A stretch of 64,000 bases of DNA from Rhypophila decipiens. Lineage: Eukaryota; Ascomycota; Sordariomycetes; Sordariales; Naviculisporaceae. The notes below the pieces were generated by a model, which made no database searches, had not been told where the DNA came from, and worked only from the letters and a program-made list of their open reading frames with translations. The translations under genes and the position numbers were made by a program. Location of the stretch: contig MU858061.1 in NCBI GenBank assembly GCA_033297075.1, positions 361,205-425,204 of the forward strand, read 5' to 3'. Below, piece after piece: positions 13,015-24,000 of the stretch (positions are counted from its first letter, which is position 1; every line of letters starts with the position of its first letter).

Positions 13015-13930
13015 AGACTAGAGGTATTTATTCCAGCCAGTCAGCGCATTTATTCGAGCCAGTTGAAGTATTTATTCGAACTAGTTGGAGCATTTATTTG
13101 AGCCAGTTAAGGCATTTATTCTAGTCTAGTTAAAGCATTTATTCTAGTCTAATTAAAGTATTTATTCTAGCTAGTTAAGGCATTTATTCTAGCCAGTTAA
13201 AGCCTCTATTCTAGTCTAGTTAAAGCATTTATTCTAGTCTAGTTAAAGCATTTATTCTAGTCTAGACTATCTAGTCAAGGCCTCTATTCTAATCTAGTCA
13301 AGGCATTTATTCTAGCTAGTTAAGGTATTTATTCTAGCTAGTTAAGGTATTTATTCTAACCAGTTAAGGCATTTATTCTAGCTAGTTAAGGCCTCTATTC
13401 TAGTCTAGTCAAGGTATTTATTCCAGTTAGTCAAAGCATTTATTCTAGTCTAGTCAAGACATTTATTCCAGCTAATCAAGGCATTTATTCTAGCCAGTTA
13501 AGGCCTTTATTCTAGTCTAGTCAAGGTATTTATTCTGTAACGATCGTGACATACCACACCACTACGTGACATAGCTCAAAAGAGCAACTAGACTTGATTG
13601 GAAGATCCAATCAAGTAAATGGTATGTATAGTACGTATGAGGGTGTATAGGGTGGTTGTTCCTCTATACGATCCTCACATATTCCAGCTAGTCAAGGCAT
13701 TTATTCCAGTCCAGTCAAGGTATTTATTCCAGCTAGCCAAGGCATTTATTCTAGTCTAGTCAAGACATTTATTCCAGCTAATCAAGGCATTTATTCTAAC
13801 CAGTCAAGGCCTCTATCCTAGTCTAGTCAAGGCATTTCTTCCAGCTACTCAAGGCATTTCTTCCAGCTAGTCAAGGCATTTATTCCAGTTAGTCAAAGCA
13901 TTTATTCTAGCCAGTAAAGGCCTCTATATA
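13015..13930. repeat. 22-23 bp minisatellite, about 34 units
   Basis: Tandem units of about 22-23 bp, roughly GGCATTTATTCTAGYTAGTY, fill the inverted-repeat element. I count about 34 recognisable units; most differences are C/T or A/G. A variant unit reading CCTCTATT or CCTTTATT recurs at 13281, 13392, 13504, 13810 and 13921. This spacing of about 111 bp (five units) suggests a higher-order repeat. The array is interrupted at 13536-13679 by an LTR-like insertion. Confidence 0.9.
13531..13684. mobile_element. 144-bp solo-LTR/TRIM-like insertion nested in the minisatellite
   Basis: Unique sequence (13536-13679) breaks the array. It begins TGTAACGATC and ends CCTCACA, the TG...CA boundaries of long terminal repeats. 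The flanking pentamer TATTC is present on both sides (13531-13535 and 13680-13684), as expected of a 5-bp integrase duplication; removing one copy restores a normal repeat unit. It contains a perfect 11-bp hairpin stem (13592-13602 with 13606-13616) and no open frame. No second LTR is present. Confidence 0.6.
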
Positions 13931-13967
13931 AGAAGACTGGTGCCTGTATGTTAGGGGCCTATATTTG

Positions 13968-15481
13968 CCCTGATCTGATTTTCATAGGCCTCCGTCGAAA
14001 GTGAAAAATGTGGTGTGAAGAAGGGAGTGAATCAGCTGGTCATCCGGGACCGTCTCTTCCCTTGTCTTCTTTTTCGAGTAGTCGTCATTACTCCATCGGC
14101 TCGGTTGGGAGGGGATGGATGGGTGGGTGGGCAAGCCGGACTGGACATTGTCACCACTGCACCCACCGCTCCTGCCAAAAAAAATTCAAGATCAGTTTTT
14201 CGACGTGAGGACTCGGCGTTCCGAGGCTTGGGTATTGCAGTGTGGTTACGGATATCATCCGGAGTTCACCACCATTGGGATAGAACCAGGGCGGATCATT
14301 CGAGTCCCAGGTGCGATGAGAGAAATGGGGATGGATGGATTCGGAGCTATTCTACCGGTAGACCTGTGGTTATCCGTTCCTTGATTCTAAAAGGTCGTTT
14401 GTCCGGAGATAGACTGATAGTTTTCTACGAGAGGGCTGTTTGTTTGCCTTGAAGATGTATGGTGTTTTACTCAAGCTAAAGGTGTTGCTCTCAAGTTTCC
14501 ACAGGTGCGGATACTCCGTATCTGTCTGCATATACCCGGTAGTGATTGTCTGTTGACTCTCTCACCGATGCAGCCAGGTTGAAGTTTTAATTCGGCGGGG
14601 ACATTATTTGTTTGATGATTTCTCCTACCGTATTGTTAATCGCTGACGCCACTGTTTTTTCCCGTGTTTGTTTCTGACCTTGTTGGTAGGTAGTATACAC
14701 TCGGGCAGTGAGTGAGCACCGAGATCGGGGGTCACTTCCCCGGCAGTGTGCTGCTTCCGTACCCGGCTGGACTCACACGTGTTTGTATATGGAATGGGAA
14801 GAAGAATCACGGGGCCATGATGAAGATGGCCATGGATATCTGGCAACATTTACTAGGCAATATCCATCGGCTATTATGAGAAAAAGATTCGAGCCAGCTC
14901 ATGACTGAGGGGAAGATAAGATTCTGCGTGTTTGCTTCAGCACGCCATGCCTGATGATCTTGTGTCGTTTGCCAACTTCTGAGGAGAGAAAACAAGGAAA
15001 GAAATGAACAAGTCTGGCAAGAGCGGCGGTGTGGGGGTGAGAAATGTGGCTTGCGCCTTCGCAAGCCAAACCCATGATGTCAAACGTGTCACTTTGCCTG
15101 CTTGACATCTGTACCTGAACCAATGGACCATGATGGCTGTTTGACATGCCGGTTTCCTTTCCCTCCCGTACTTCGTAGAACTCAACAATTCATCTGTTGA
15201 GTCCTGACTAGTCCTTGAGGTTCTGCGGACTATGGTACTACGTCTGAATGTGGATTGATATTGAGGATGGTTCGTGGACCTTGCTTTTGCAAAAGAACAC
15301 AAACGATATCAACAGTTTTCCTTGGTAGCAACTGAGCAAAGTCGGGAGGGGTGCCCGTGGTGCGGTGAGGGCAACTTGAGGGTGCAACAACAATTCGTAA
15401 CATTATTAACCAAGTTCAATAAGAGGATAGTAATTTTGCCCAAGGCTGGTAGGTAGTAAAGGTCATTTATGTAAATTTGGC
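13968..15481. other. Intergenic, no gene seen
   Basis: About 1.5 kb between the minisatellite element and the 2EXR-like gene. Short open frames (for example 14008-14452) overlap one another in several frames and show no conserved motif. No RNA gene was recognised. Confidence 0.5.
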
Positions 15482-16512
15482 TTAGGGCAGGGCGCTAGAG
15501 GTATTAGGGAAGTAGTTATTCAAGACCAAATCATCGTTTATAGTAAGCAAGTGGTCAAAGAAGTCGAAATTATCGTCGCCATCGTCGCCATCGTCCCAAG
15601 AGCCATACTCATCATCCGACTCGCCCTCACTGAAAGACCATTTTTGTCGGATAAATGTGCAAATCTCCCAACCAAGAGCCTTCGTTTCTTGTCTGATATA
15701 ATCACGACCCTCCCATTCTTGTCTGATATAATCGCGCATCTCTATTAATTCTTCAATATCATCACCGTCCTCCATTTCAATGTCATCACTCGGGCCCTTC
15801 TCAAAGACCTGGACAAAGATCTCCTGCCGAGACGAACTTAAAATAGCTCTGAAGCGATGATTAACCATCTTCAACGCCGCAATAGCTTCCTTGAGGTCGT
15901 AGGCAAAAAAACGTTCCATATAATCCGTGGTAGAAAGAGTCGTCCTAATCGAGCTCAAGTTGGGGCAGCGGTTCTGGAGGGTCGCGAGGATGTCACTGCT
16001 GCTATCCCTGATAGTGACGTTATCAGGATCCAAATGCGAAAGTTCCGGAAAATCGATAAGAATTCGGCGAATATGGCCTGCGTTTTTGGTGCCGATTTGA
16101 TCGAAAAACGAGACTATTTCCGTAACATCGTGTTTATACTCGCTAGGTATAAACTCAAAGCAATTCTGGCCGTAGAGTAGCGAGCTGGCTTCGGCGTGAA
16201 TGACCTTATTTGTACGGAGAAGCGCAGGTGTGAGTTCATAGTTGTAACCAGGAAGCTTCGGAAGAATATTCACTGGGCACACCACTACCAACTCATATAT
16301 CATGTTTCGAATTTCGCTGGGGAGGCTAAGGAATCTCGTTGGCGTGTTCTCTCTCGTAGGCTGTCCACGTTCTGTTAGTTGTGGGATTCAGTCAAAGCCA
16401 TGGTAGATTAGATTGCACATACGTTTAGGGCACCTCCCTCGACAGATTGAAAAGTGTTCTCCAAGGTCGACATGGTCGCTGAGGTATTCATCGCACTGTC
16501 GGTCAACTGCAT
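15482..16512 (-). CDS. 2EXR/F-box-like domain protein, hypothetical
   Basis: CDS complement(join(15482..16360, 16423..16512)), 322 residues. Exon 2 opens with the motif FLSLPSEIRNMIYEL and continues LTPALLRTNKVIHAEASSLL. This is the hallmark of a large, expanded family of fungal 2EXR/F-box-like proteins of unknown substrate. The 62-nt intron has a GTATGT donor and a CTAAC branch nine bases before ACAG; this acceptor keeps frame, whereas the nearer AACAG does not. The C-terminal half is acidic and holds two imperfect repeats of RDYIRQE. Members are often lineage-specific. Here the gene sits between two transposon-like elements, and a MITE ends 32 bp upstream of the start codon, so expression is uncertain. 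Confidence 0.6.
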
Positions 16513-16542
16513 GGCGAGTGGTGACTGCCGAGTGCCGTCCGG

Positions 16543-17384
16543 TACGGAGAGAGGGGGGGTTTACTGAACGCGGAGCTAACTATTGATTAAATACTAGCTA
16601 ATAGTTGCTCAACTCATCAGAGCAAGTTAATGTTGATTGTTGTTGAAATATAGTCAAATAGCTATAAAATAATACGCTGAAGGTGTTTTGCTGAGATACG
16701 GTAACTAACGTGGACAACGACGACGGCAAGGTCAACGCGTGAAATATATACAAACACGACGACAAGGTCGACCCGTGAAACGTAGACAAACACGACGACA
16801 ATCAACGCGTGAAACGTGGACAAACACGCGTGTCAAAAAAAAAATAATTTTGGTCGACGGCACAGAAAATCAGAGCGAGCCAATCAGAGCGTTCAGAGCA
16901 AGCCAAATACAAATTAAACCACCAAAATAGACGTTCAAAACTATGTTTAATCAGCCAGAATAAGGCGATTCCAAGCACGCGCGTATGGCTACTACATATA
17001 GCGGTTAGTTGCAGTTGTTCAATTGCGTTAAATCCGTTCAATCGCTGTAGTGGCCAGCCGAGCAGGGCTTACGTCAGCCACGTGACTGGGCAAAATGTAG
17101 AACACCTGAGGCGGCAGCCACCGTAGGTAGCGCGTAACGCGTACGGGGTAGGTCGGCTGTAAAAGTGCCAGGAGCGAGAATGAGAGAGTCTTCGAGCCCC
17201 TGGGGCGAAGTGTAGGGCTAGAGGAAGAAGTCGAATGAATGAAGCGACGCCTTCAATTTAAGTCGTCTATCCCGTAATAATGAGTATTTCTGACTTTAAT
17301 TTTGATATTGAGATACGGTTAAACGACGGTAAAAATACGATTACTAGTTGAGCAACTGTTAAGTGCGCCCCCCGTCTCTCCGTA
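16543..17384. mobile_element. 838-bp MITE-like element with TA target, possibly Tc1/mariner-pogo type
   Basis: The element (16545-17382) has imperfect terminal inverted repeats of 25 bp at 16545-16569 and 17358-17382, identical at 20 of 25 positions, starting CGGAGAGA. It is flanked by the dinucleotide TA on each side (16543-16544 and 17383-17384), the target of Tc1/mariner/pogo elements. Further inverted copies of AGTTGCTCAACT lie inside both ends. There is no transposase frame. The interior is richer in A+T than the neighbouring genes and holds a short tandem array. Confidence 0.55.
16709..16834. repeat. 34-36 bp tandem repeat, 3.5 copies, inside the MITE
   Basis: Units resembling CGTGGACAAACACGACGACA followed by AGGTCAACGCGTGAAA repeat three and a half times with substitutions. 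Two units contain ACGCGT. Confidence 0.7.
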
Positions 17385-18765
17385 GTTCGTACTCCGTACG
17401 TCATCTCGGGAGAATATCCGGTTCCCGGGATCGTTAACCCTGTCCGCCTCACCGACAAAGTGGTTGCACAAGCGAGCACAAGGAGTGTCATCACCAGTCC
17501 CAGGGGATTGGATGAAGGCGAATGGAGGCGAGGTGTCAATCTACCCCGATCGGTGTCCTCAACCACCGTTTATTACCGGACTCGGACCTATCTCACAGTC
17601 TCGATATCAGATCAAGAACCGCCTTGAATTTTATCCTGTGCGATAAGCGGAGCTCTTTCAACTTGTTCAACTTTCTTCAGAATCACATGGGACTGCTTCG
17701 TAGTGTTCTTAAATATTCGTATGCGGGAGGCCTTCGGCGGTGACTACTATGCCGAAGAAGACAGCAAGTCCAACTCTATCTTGCAGGTCTGACAGGCAAC
17801 ATTGAGGCCTGACGTGCCCCTCCATCACAAGTTCTCCAGTGACATGAGCTGAGAAGCGAAGGAAGAAAAAGCAAACATCAAGCTATCCCGGTTTTCCAGG
17901 ATTTCACGTCTTCTCTCCTTCTCTCCGCCTCTCCCTTCCTCTCTTTCATTCTCGCTTTCCAATCACTTCCACTCGTGATTTTACGAGGTACAAGTCCCGC
18001 CTTCTTTTCCTTTACAACTTGGCTCCAACTGGCGAGCTTCAGTACTCTCTGTGGGCCTCCTCGGTTACTCCTGGTTCCCCCAAAGTGCTTGCAGCTTTGC
18101 TAGCTCCAGCTCGTCCTACCACTCTGCTTTCATCAGCATCCCTGCCGACACGCCAAAATCTATTTGGTTAGGTCGACGTGCTTTCTCGCCAACTCGCTCA
18201 GGTACCTCTACTTGCAACACGACACCAAACAAAACTTCCTCGTCGTCATCTCTTCTTTCACCTTTTCCATCAACCGAGGGCTTTTCTTCCCGTCTCTCTG
18301 GTCAAACAAGAAAGAGAAGGGTTTCTCTGACGCGCCCCGCCCTCTACCCCCCACACAACTTTTGCTCACCCGTCTTTCTCAGACAAAGACCACTCTCCAG
18401 ACTCGATTGAGTCGATTCACACTCCTATCAGAACTCCATAGCAGCAGCTTTGCTTTCTTGGTCACCGCTCAGATTGCTCAATCGCCCGCGACAGAAGCGA
18501 TTGCCAAACTGAGTCGCCAGCTAGCTCAAGTTGTTTGCCCCGCTCACCTGACCACTACCTTTATGTCCTATATATACATGGTCTATTGCATATATATCTT
18601 TCCTACCAAACTTCTCACCTCTATCTAGTCAACATCATTCTCAACAGTCATCATTATCAACACCTCTACGATATTTGACTCTGAACCTTTGACTCACCGA
18701 GTCTGTAGCAAACAATCCAACCCCTCTTCTGACGCACAAGCCAGAAGTCACCCCACGTCATCACC
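17385..18765. other. Argonaute upstream region with pyrimidine-rich leader
   Basis: About 1.4 kb between the MITE and the Argonaute ATG. From about 17880 to 18660 the plus strand is strongly pyrimidine-rich (CTTCTCT runs), as is common in fungal promoters and 5' leaders. The frame leading into the Argonaute gene is open from 18689, but its first codons are not conserved-looking and overlap the leader. Confidence 0.45.
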
Positions 18766-21700
18766 ATGTCTGACCGCGGCGGACGAGGTCGTGGCGGAGG
18801 CCGTGGCGGAGGTGACCGCGGTGGAGGTGACCGCGGAGGCTTCCGTGGTGGCCGAGGCGGCGGCGGCGGCGGAGATCGCGGAGGGTATCGTGGAGGTTTC
18901 CAAGGCGGTGGTGGGGGTGGTGACCGCGGCGGATATCGCGGTGGTCGCGGCGGCCAAGGAGAGTTTCGTGGTGGTGGTGGTGGTCGCGGCGGTTATGGGG
19001 GCCGGGGAGGAGGTGGCGGATTCCGCGGCGGCCATGGAGGCTCTTATGATGGAGATGTGTATGGGTAAGTTGTTGATTCCCCCTCTCCCTCACCCATTCG
19101 TTCCAAGTTCCACCACTAACTCCAAGTCAAGACAAGGAACATCGATCCCGCCCCCGGATCAGACCGTCACCGCCCTTGAGGATTCCTGGATCAAAGCTTC
19201 AGTCGACCAATTGTCTCTGAAGCTTTCCAAGCTTTCGGTCAAAGACTCGGGCGCCGAGTTCTTTCCCACCCGTCCCAACTTCGGAACCAAAGGGACACCG
19301 ATTACCCTTTGGGCGAACTACTTTAGGCTCTCCGTCTCCGCCGCTCCTCTTTTTAAATACACACTGAACACAACGCATGTGCCCGATGCGAAACAGGAGT
19401 CAAATGCTCCTAAAGACTCCTCCAAGTCCAAAAAGGGGGCATCAGCTGGAAAAGAGGCCAAGGGGCGGAAGCTCGCCTACATCGTTGGGCTCGCCCTGGA
19501 AAGCCTTAAGCCCGGTGCAGTCGTGGCATCGGAGTATAAGGACAAGGTGGTCTCGCTCCACAAGCTTGACCTTCCCCAGGACGGTGTTATTGTAGTGGAC
19601 TGCCTTGAGGGAAGGCGGTCCGAGAAATGGGCTGTCAAGTTTAACGGCCCCGAGTCTATCCAGGTGGATGAACTCCTCAAATACTTGTCTACCTTCAAGG
19701 ACGTCGGGAATGAAGCTATATTCCCAAAGTTCCCAGCCGAAACGGACGCCATTGGTATCATCCTGGGGCACACGGCTCGGAAGGACCCCAATACCGCTGC
19801 TGTCGGCAGCAGCCGCTTCTTTGCCGTGGACCCCGAGCGCATCGAAGCTTGTGGTATGCCTCCCATGCCGGATGGCCCTGTTTCGCTGCTTCGCGGCTAC
19901 TTCCAAAGTGTCCGCCCGGCTACTGGACGTCTCCTACTAAACGCCAACGTCACGCACAGCATCTTCCGTCGTGAGATTGCCTTGGATGAGCTTTTGACCA
20001 AGCTCAACCTAGGACGCGTGGACAACCCGGGCAACTACGCTCAGCGTCTTCACCATGATTTGACGAAGCTGCGGAAGATCCTTGGGAAAGCTCGTGTTCG
20101 GTGTAAAATCTTTGACGACGACTCCAACAAATGGATTACTGTGGACAAGACTATGTGCGGGTTTGCGGAATCGAGAGATGGTAGCGGGGAAGAAAATAAC
20201 CGTCGGCCGCAGTTCAAGCCGGGATTCTCTTACGCGTGCCCAACCACAGTAAGGTTTTTCCTCCGGGAGCCAGCCGAGCCCGCCAACAAGAAGGCCGGGC
20301 TTCAGTATAACACTTTCATCACGGTAGCCGAATACTACCGAGCCAGGTACAACGTCCAGGCCAAGCCAGGCCTGCCTCTGATCAATGTTGGTTCGGCTGC
20401 CAGGCCGATTTACCTCCTGGCCGAACATTGTACCATGGTTGCTGGACAGCCCCTGAAGACGAAGCTTTCTCCTAGAGAGCAAGATGCGATGATACAGTTC
20501 GCCTGTCGTGCCCCCCCGAGCAACGCCAAGTCCTTAGCATCTTCAGCAAGAAATGTAATGAAGTTCGATAACAATCCTCTGTTATCAAAGTTCGGCATAT
20601 CTGTCGGAAAAGAGCTGGTGACTGTCAAGGCTAGAGAGTTGCAACCGCCTAATGTTACCTACTTGAAGGGCAACTCGCTTACGCCGGTCCAGCCAGACAA
20701 TGGAGGCTGGTTGATGAAGATGGTCAAGGTTGCCAAGGCTGGCCACTTTATCAAGAACTGGACCTTCATGTACATCAGTCCACCAGCCCAACAGTCGAGA
20801 TATGCTGAGGTGAAGGCCGTCGCTGGAAAATTCGCGGGCTTCTTGTCCGGCAACATGGGTGTCAATATCAATAAGCAGGCAACCCCTGCTGCTGGAATTA
20901 CAGTTGCGTTTCCCGGGAGCGAGAATGAGATTCGAGCTCACTTTCAGAAACTCTCGGGGCAATTGCAATTCCTTTTTGTTATCCTACGTGAAAAGGATAC
21001 AGCCATATACAATACTATCAAGAAGATAGGAGACGTCGAGTTTGGCATCCAGACAGTCTGTGTTGTTCAGGAGAAGGTCTTGAGTGAAAAGGGTCAACTT
21101 GGCTATTTTGCCAATGTCGGTCTGAAGGTCAATCTGAAGTTTGGTGGTGTGAACCACAAGCTACAGCGTGACATCCCATTGTTTAAGAAGACGATGGTGG
21201 TGGGCTACGATGTGACACACCCTACAAATCTGGCCCCGGGAGCTGGTAAGAACGCTCCCAGCATGGTCGGCATGTGCGCCAGTATCGACAGCGACTTGGC
21301 CCAGTGGCCGGCCACGGCGTGGAGTAACCCATCGAGAGTCGAGATGCTCGATAAGATCCTTGTCGAGAAGTTCAAGAGCCGCTTGCGTCTCTGGCAGAAG
21401 CACAATAAGGGGAATCTCCCGGACAATCTTCTGATCTTCCGAGACGGTGTTTCTGAGGGTCAATTCGCAGCAGTCTTACATCAGGAGCTCCCCTTTCTAC
21501 GTCAAGCTTGTACCGAGATGTACAAGGCCGGCACTGCACCCCGCATTGCCCTGATCGTCTCCGTCAAGCGTCATCAAACGCGCTTTTACCCTACTGATCC
21601 GGGGCATATCCATCAACGTTCAAAGAGTCCTAGGGAGGGCACGATTGTGGATCGCGGCGTCACCAACGTCCGGGACTGGGATTTCTTCCTGCAGGCGCAT

Positions 21701-22101
21701 GCTTCGCTTCAAGGTGAGTTGTCTTGTTTTGTCTGGATTTGCAAGAGAAAAACGTTACTAACCATGGGTTTCTTATCACAGGCACCGCCCGTCCAGCTCA
21801 CTACACCGTGTTGCTGGATGAAATCTTCCGAGCCGACCATGGCGCAGAGGCTGCCAATGTCCTGGAGGGCTTGATTCATGACATGTGTTACCTCTACGGC
21901 AGGGCCACAAAGGCCGTCAGCATCTGCCCCCCTGCGTACTACGCGGACTTGGTATGCACGCGTGCCCGGATTCACAACAACGAGCTCTTCGATGATGCTT
22001 CTGATACGGCATCCGTCACATCGGGCAACTCTGGCCCGTCGACTGCGGGCTCAGTCCGTGGTATCCATAAGAATCTGGAGGACACCATGTACTATATCTG
22101 A
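18766..22101 (+). CDS. Argonaute protein (small-RNA silencing)
   Basis: Guide-RNA-binding protein of RNA silencing. CDS join(18766..19064, 19132..21713, 21782..22101), 1,066 residues. The first 99 residues are almost pure RGG/GG repeats, a typical RNA-binding and arginine-methylation region. Then come the N, L1, PAZ, MID and PIWI regions. The predicted PIWI catalytic residues are an Asp at about 793 (GYDVTHPT), an Asp at about 871 (FRDGVSEGQF) and a His at about 967 (RPAHYTVLLDE); the VKRHQTRFYP motif also fits. This looks slicer-competent. Introns are 67 and 68 nt with GTAAGT and GTGAGT donors. The start was chosen where the RGG frame begins, since splicing to exon 2 joins only this frame. 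I cannot tell the QDE-2 (quelling) clade from the SMS-2 (meiotic silencing) clade. Confidence 0.95.
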
Positions 22102-23295
22102 TCCGCTGGTCTGCCGGAGGCGATATGGGGTCTGATCTGATTTTGGGATCTTTGGGAAGTTTGGTGTGGTTTCTTTTCTGTCGCTTGCTTCTCCTTATCT
22201 GGTCGTCTAGATGGGTGACGGCATAGATTCTGGCTTGATGGTCATTAAAAGTGGTCTGGCTCGTTTAAAGGTGGTTTTTTCCTTAATCTTGGCTGTTTTC
22301 AGTGGCACTCGTTCGATTCTTGGTGGCTGGTTGGAGGCAAGTAACGCGAAGCGTGGTGATGAGAGAGGATCCATTGACAGCGATAAATCCTTAATGAGCG
22401 CAAGCCAGATATCTTTTGGAGCTGAATGGATAAAGGCACTGTTTTTGTTGTAGCTGTCTTGTATATGGTGCTCGGTTCTGGTCGTTGCCATTTTGTTGGT
22501 AATTATCCTTCCCCTGTCCCTAGATGGAAGGATTCTCCGCAAGAAAAATGAGAGTTCTAATGCGTTGTTTGGCTGTCAAACTCTCAGAAAGCCGGTTTCT
22601 GAACGTGAACATGAGAGCAAGTCTGTCGTCTTTATCTAATCACTTGGCGATCTCATCGCCACCCACAAAAAGCACGAACCCGTGGAGTCGGAAAAGACCG
22701 GCTGGCTCCACCGTCTTTTTGTCCGGCGTGAGTGAGAAAATACCAAGTGGCACGTGACTCATTCAGCCAGCCCAGAGAGGCACAGACCCAGAACTCCGCT
22801 GTCCCCTCCGCAGCAAGTTGCATGCAACACGACACACCTGTCTGTCTTGAGTGACTGATTTGACTGGCGGGAAACCACGGGAGCTGCTGGCTGCATTCAA
22901 CGACTACGGAGGCCAATTTTGTAGAGCTTTGAGCTGTTTTTATTTCTTTCGCAATAACCAAGCCGGTTCTCTTTTTTTTTTTCTGTTTGTAAGTACACTA
23001 CTCCGTACGATTGTTGGGATTGATTGATTGAGTTGAGCAATTGATTCCAATTGGAGGGTTCCGTCGGTATCCACAATCCACCTGGACCTTGCGGTGCGGT
23101 GCGGTGCGGTAGTCGCCCGAACCTCAGCTCCAAACGAAGCGGAAACCGATTTCTGACCTCACCTCGATCTCATTCCAGCTTTCGACAACTCCGACGACAA
23201 CATCCCGATCTCCACCCAGATCAGTTTAATCGAAGGCATAATCACCGGTCGGTTCAATCTAATAGAGGCAGCAAATCAATCGAGCGAAAGGCACA
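22102..23295. other. Intergenic between Argonaute and complex I gene
   Basis: About 1.2 kb holding the 3'UTR of the Argonaute gene and the promoter of the ESSS gene. A GCGGT pentamer is repeated four times near 23093-23112. No gene-like frame was seen. Confidence 0.5.
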
Positions 23296-24000
23296 ATGCC
23301 GGCCCTCCGACCCATGACCTGCCTCCGCGCAGCAAACACATTAGCAAAGTCAGCGACGACGACGACCCGCGCGACATTCTCTACGACCCAGCGCGTCCGA
23401 GGCGGTCACGGCCCGCAGTACGATCCCCCGACTGGCTGGCTGTGGGGTGTCCGGCCCGGCGAGAAGTACCAGAAGGAAGGGTGGGAGGATATCTTCTTTT
23501 ATGGCTTCTACGGGGGCATTGGCGTCTTTTTGGTTGCGTATGCTTTTAAGCCTGATACTAGGTGAGTTTCTATTTTTCTGTTTTTCTTTTTCACTCGTTC
23601 GGTTTTGGCTTGGTTTGTCGTCGAGGGTTTCTGATGGGGCGGTTTTGGCGCGGGGTGTGAGGAACGGTTGGGATGACCTGGATGGTCAATCGACATTGGG
23701 CATGGGAAAATCGACAGCCATACACACATTCGCGGAACGGGCGCCGGACATTGATGATGAGATTGGAAAAAGATTGGTGGTGATTGGGAAACAAGTCTCC
23801 GCATACTCTATTTGCGTTGGACATCATTGCAGCTTTGCGTCATTTTACCAAACAAAACCTACAGAAGCATCAGAGAGACTGACATTCTTGCGTACAATAA
23901 TAGCATACAAACCTGGGCTCTCGAGGAGGCTCGCAGGAGATTAGAAGCCGAGGGCATCCTGGAAGACCCCTTCCCCGAGGGAGCACCCAAGAAGGAGTAA
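23296..24000 (+). CDS. Mitochondrial complex I ESSS subunit (NDUFB11-like)
   Basis: Accessory subunit of the membrane arm of NADH:ubiquinone oxidoreductase. CDS join(23296..23561, 23904..24000), 120 residues. The N-terminus is rich in Arg, Ala and Thr, fitting a mitochondrial presequence. The middle has the family signature PPTGWLWGVRPGEKY and one membrane segment (about residues 70-88, FYGFYGGIGVFLVAYAF). Exon 2 gives the conserved tail SIQTWALEEARRRLEAEG. The intron is 342 nt, long for this window, with a GTGAGT donor and a CTGAC branch. The joined frame matches the family exactly at the junction (DT|SIQTW). Confidence 0.88.

Larger units (their letters stand above)
12946..13967. mobile_element. 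1,006-bp inverted-repeat element with 8-bp target duplication and minisatellite interior
   Basis: The element (12954-13959) has 22-bp terminal inverted repeats at 12954-12975 and 13938-13959, identical at 20 of 22 positions and sharing the core ATACAGGCACCA. It is flanked by a perfect 8-bp direct repeat TATATTTG (12946-12953 and 13960-13967). Eight-base duplications are typical of hAT-superfamily transposons, so a non-autonomous hAT-like element is the best guess; the termini are not diagnostic. It encodes no transposase. Almost the whole interior is a 22-23 bp tandem repeat. A second copy of the inner end sequence lies at about 12984-12999. Confidence 0.75.

Noticed and set aside
14008..14452. 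Overlapping plus-strand frames of 66-145 codons
   Set aside because: They overlap in different frames, have no motif, and lie in unremarkable intergenic sequence.
15482..16545. Alternative first exon for the 2EXR-like gene using the AACAG acceptor
   Set aside because: That join puts exon 2 in a frame with an early stop or needs an exon with no ATG; the ACAG acceptor at 16361 keeps frame with a good branch point and a clear ATG.
18689..19064. Alternative Argonaute N-terminus in the frame of exon 2
   Set aside because: It would read through the intron in another frame and lose the RGG exon; the GTAAGT donor, CTAAC branch and in-frame join at 19064/19132 favour the ATG at 18766.
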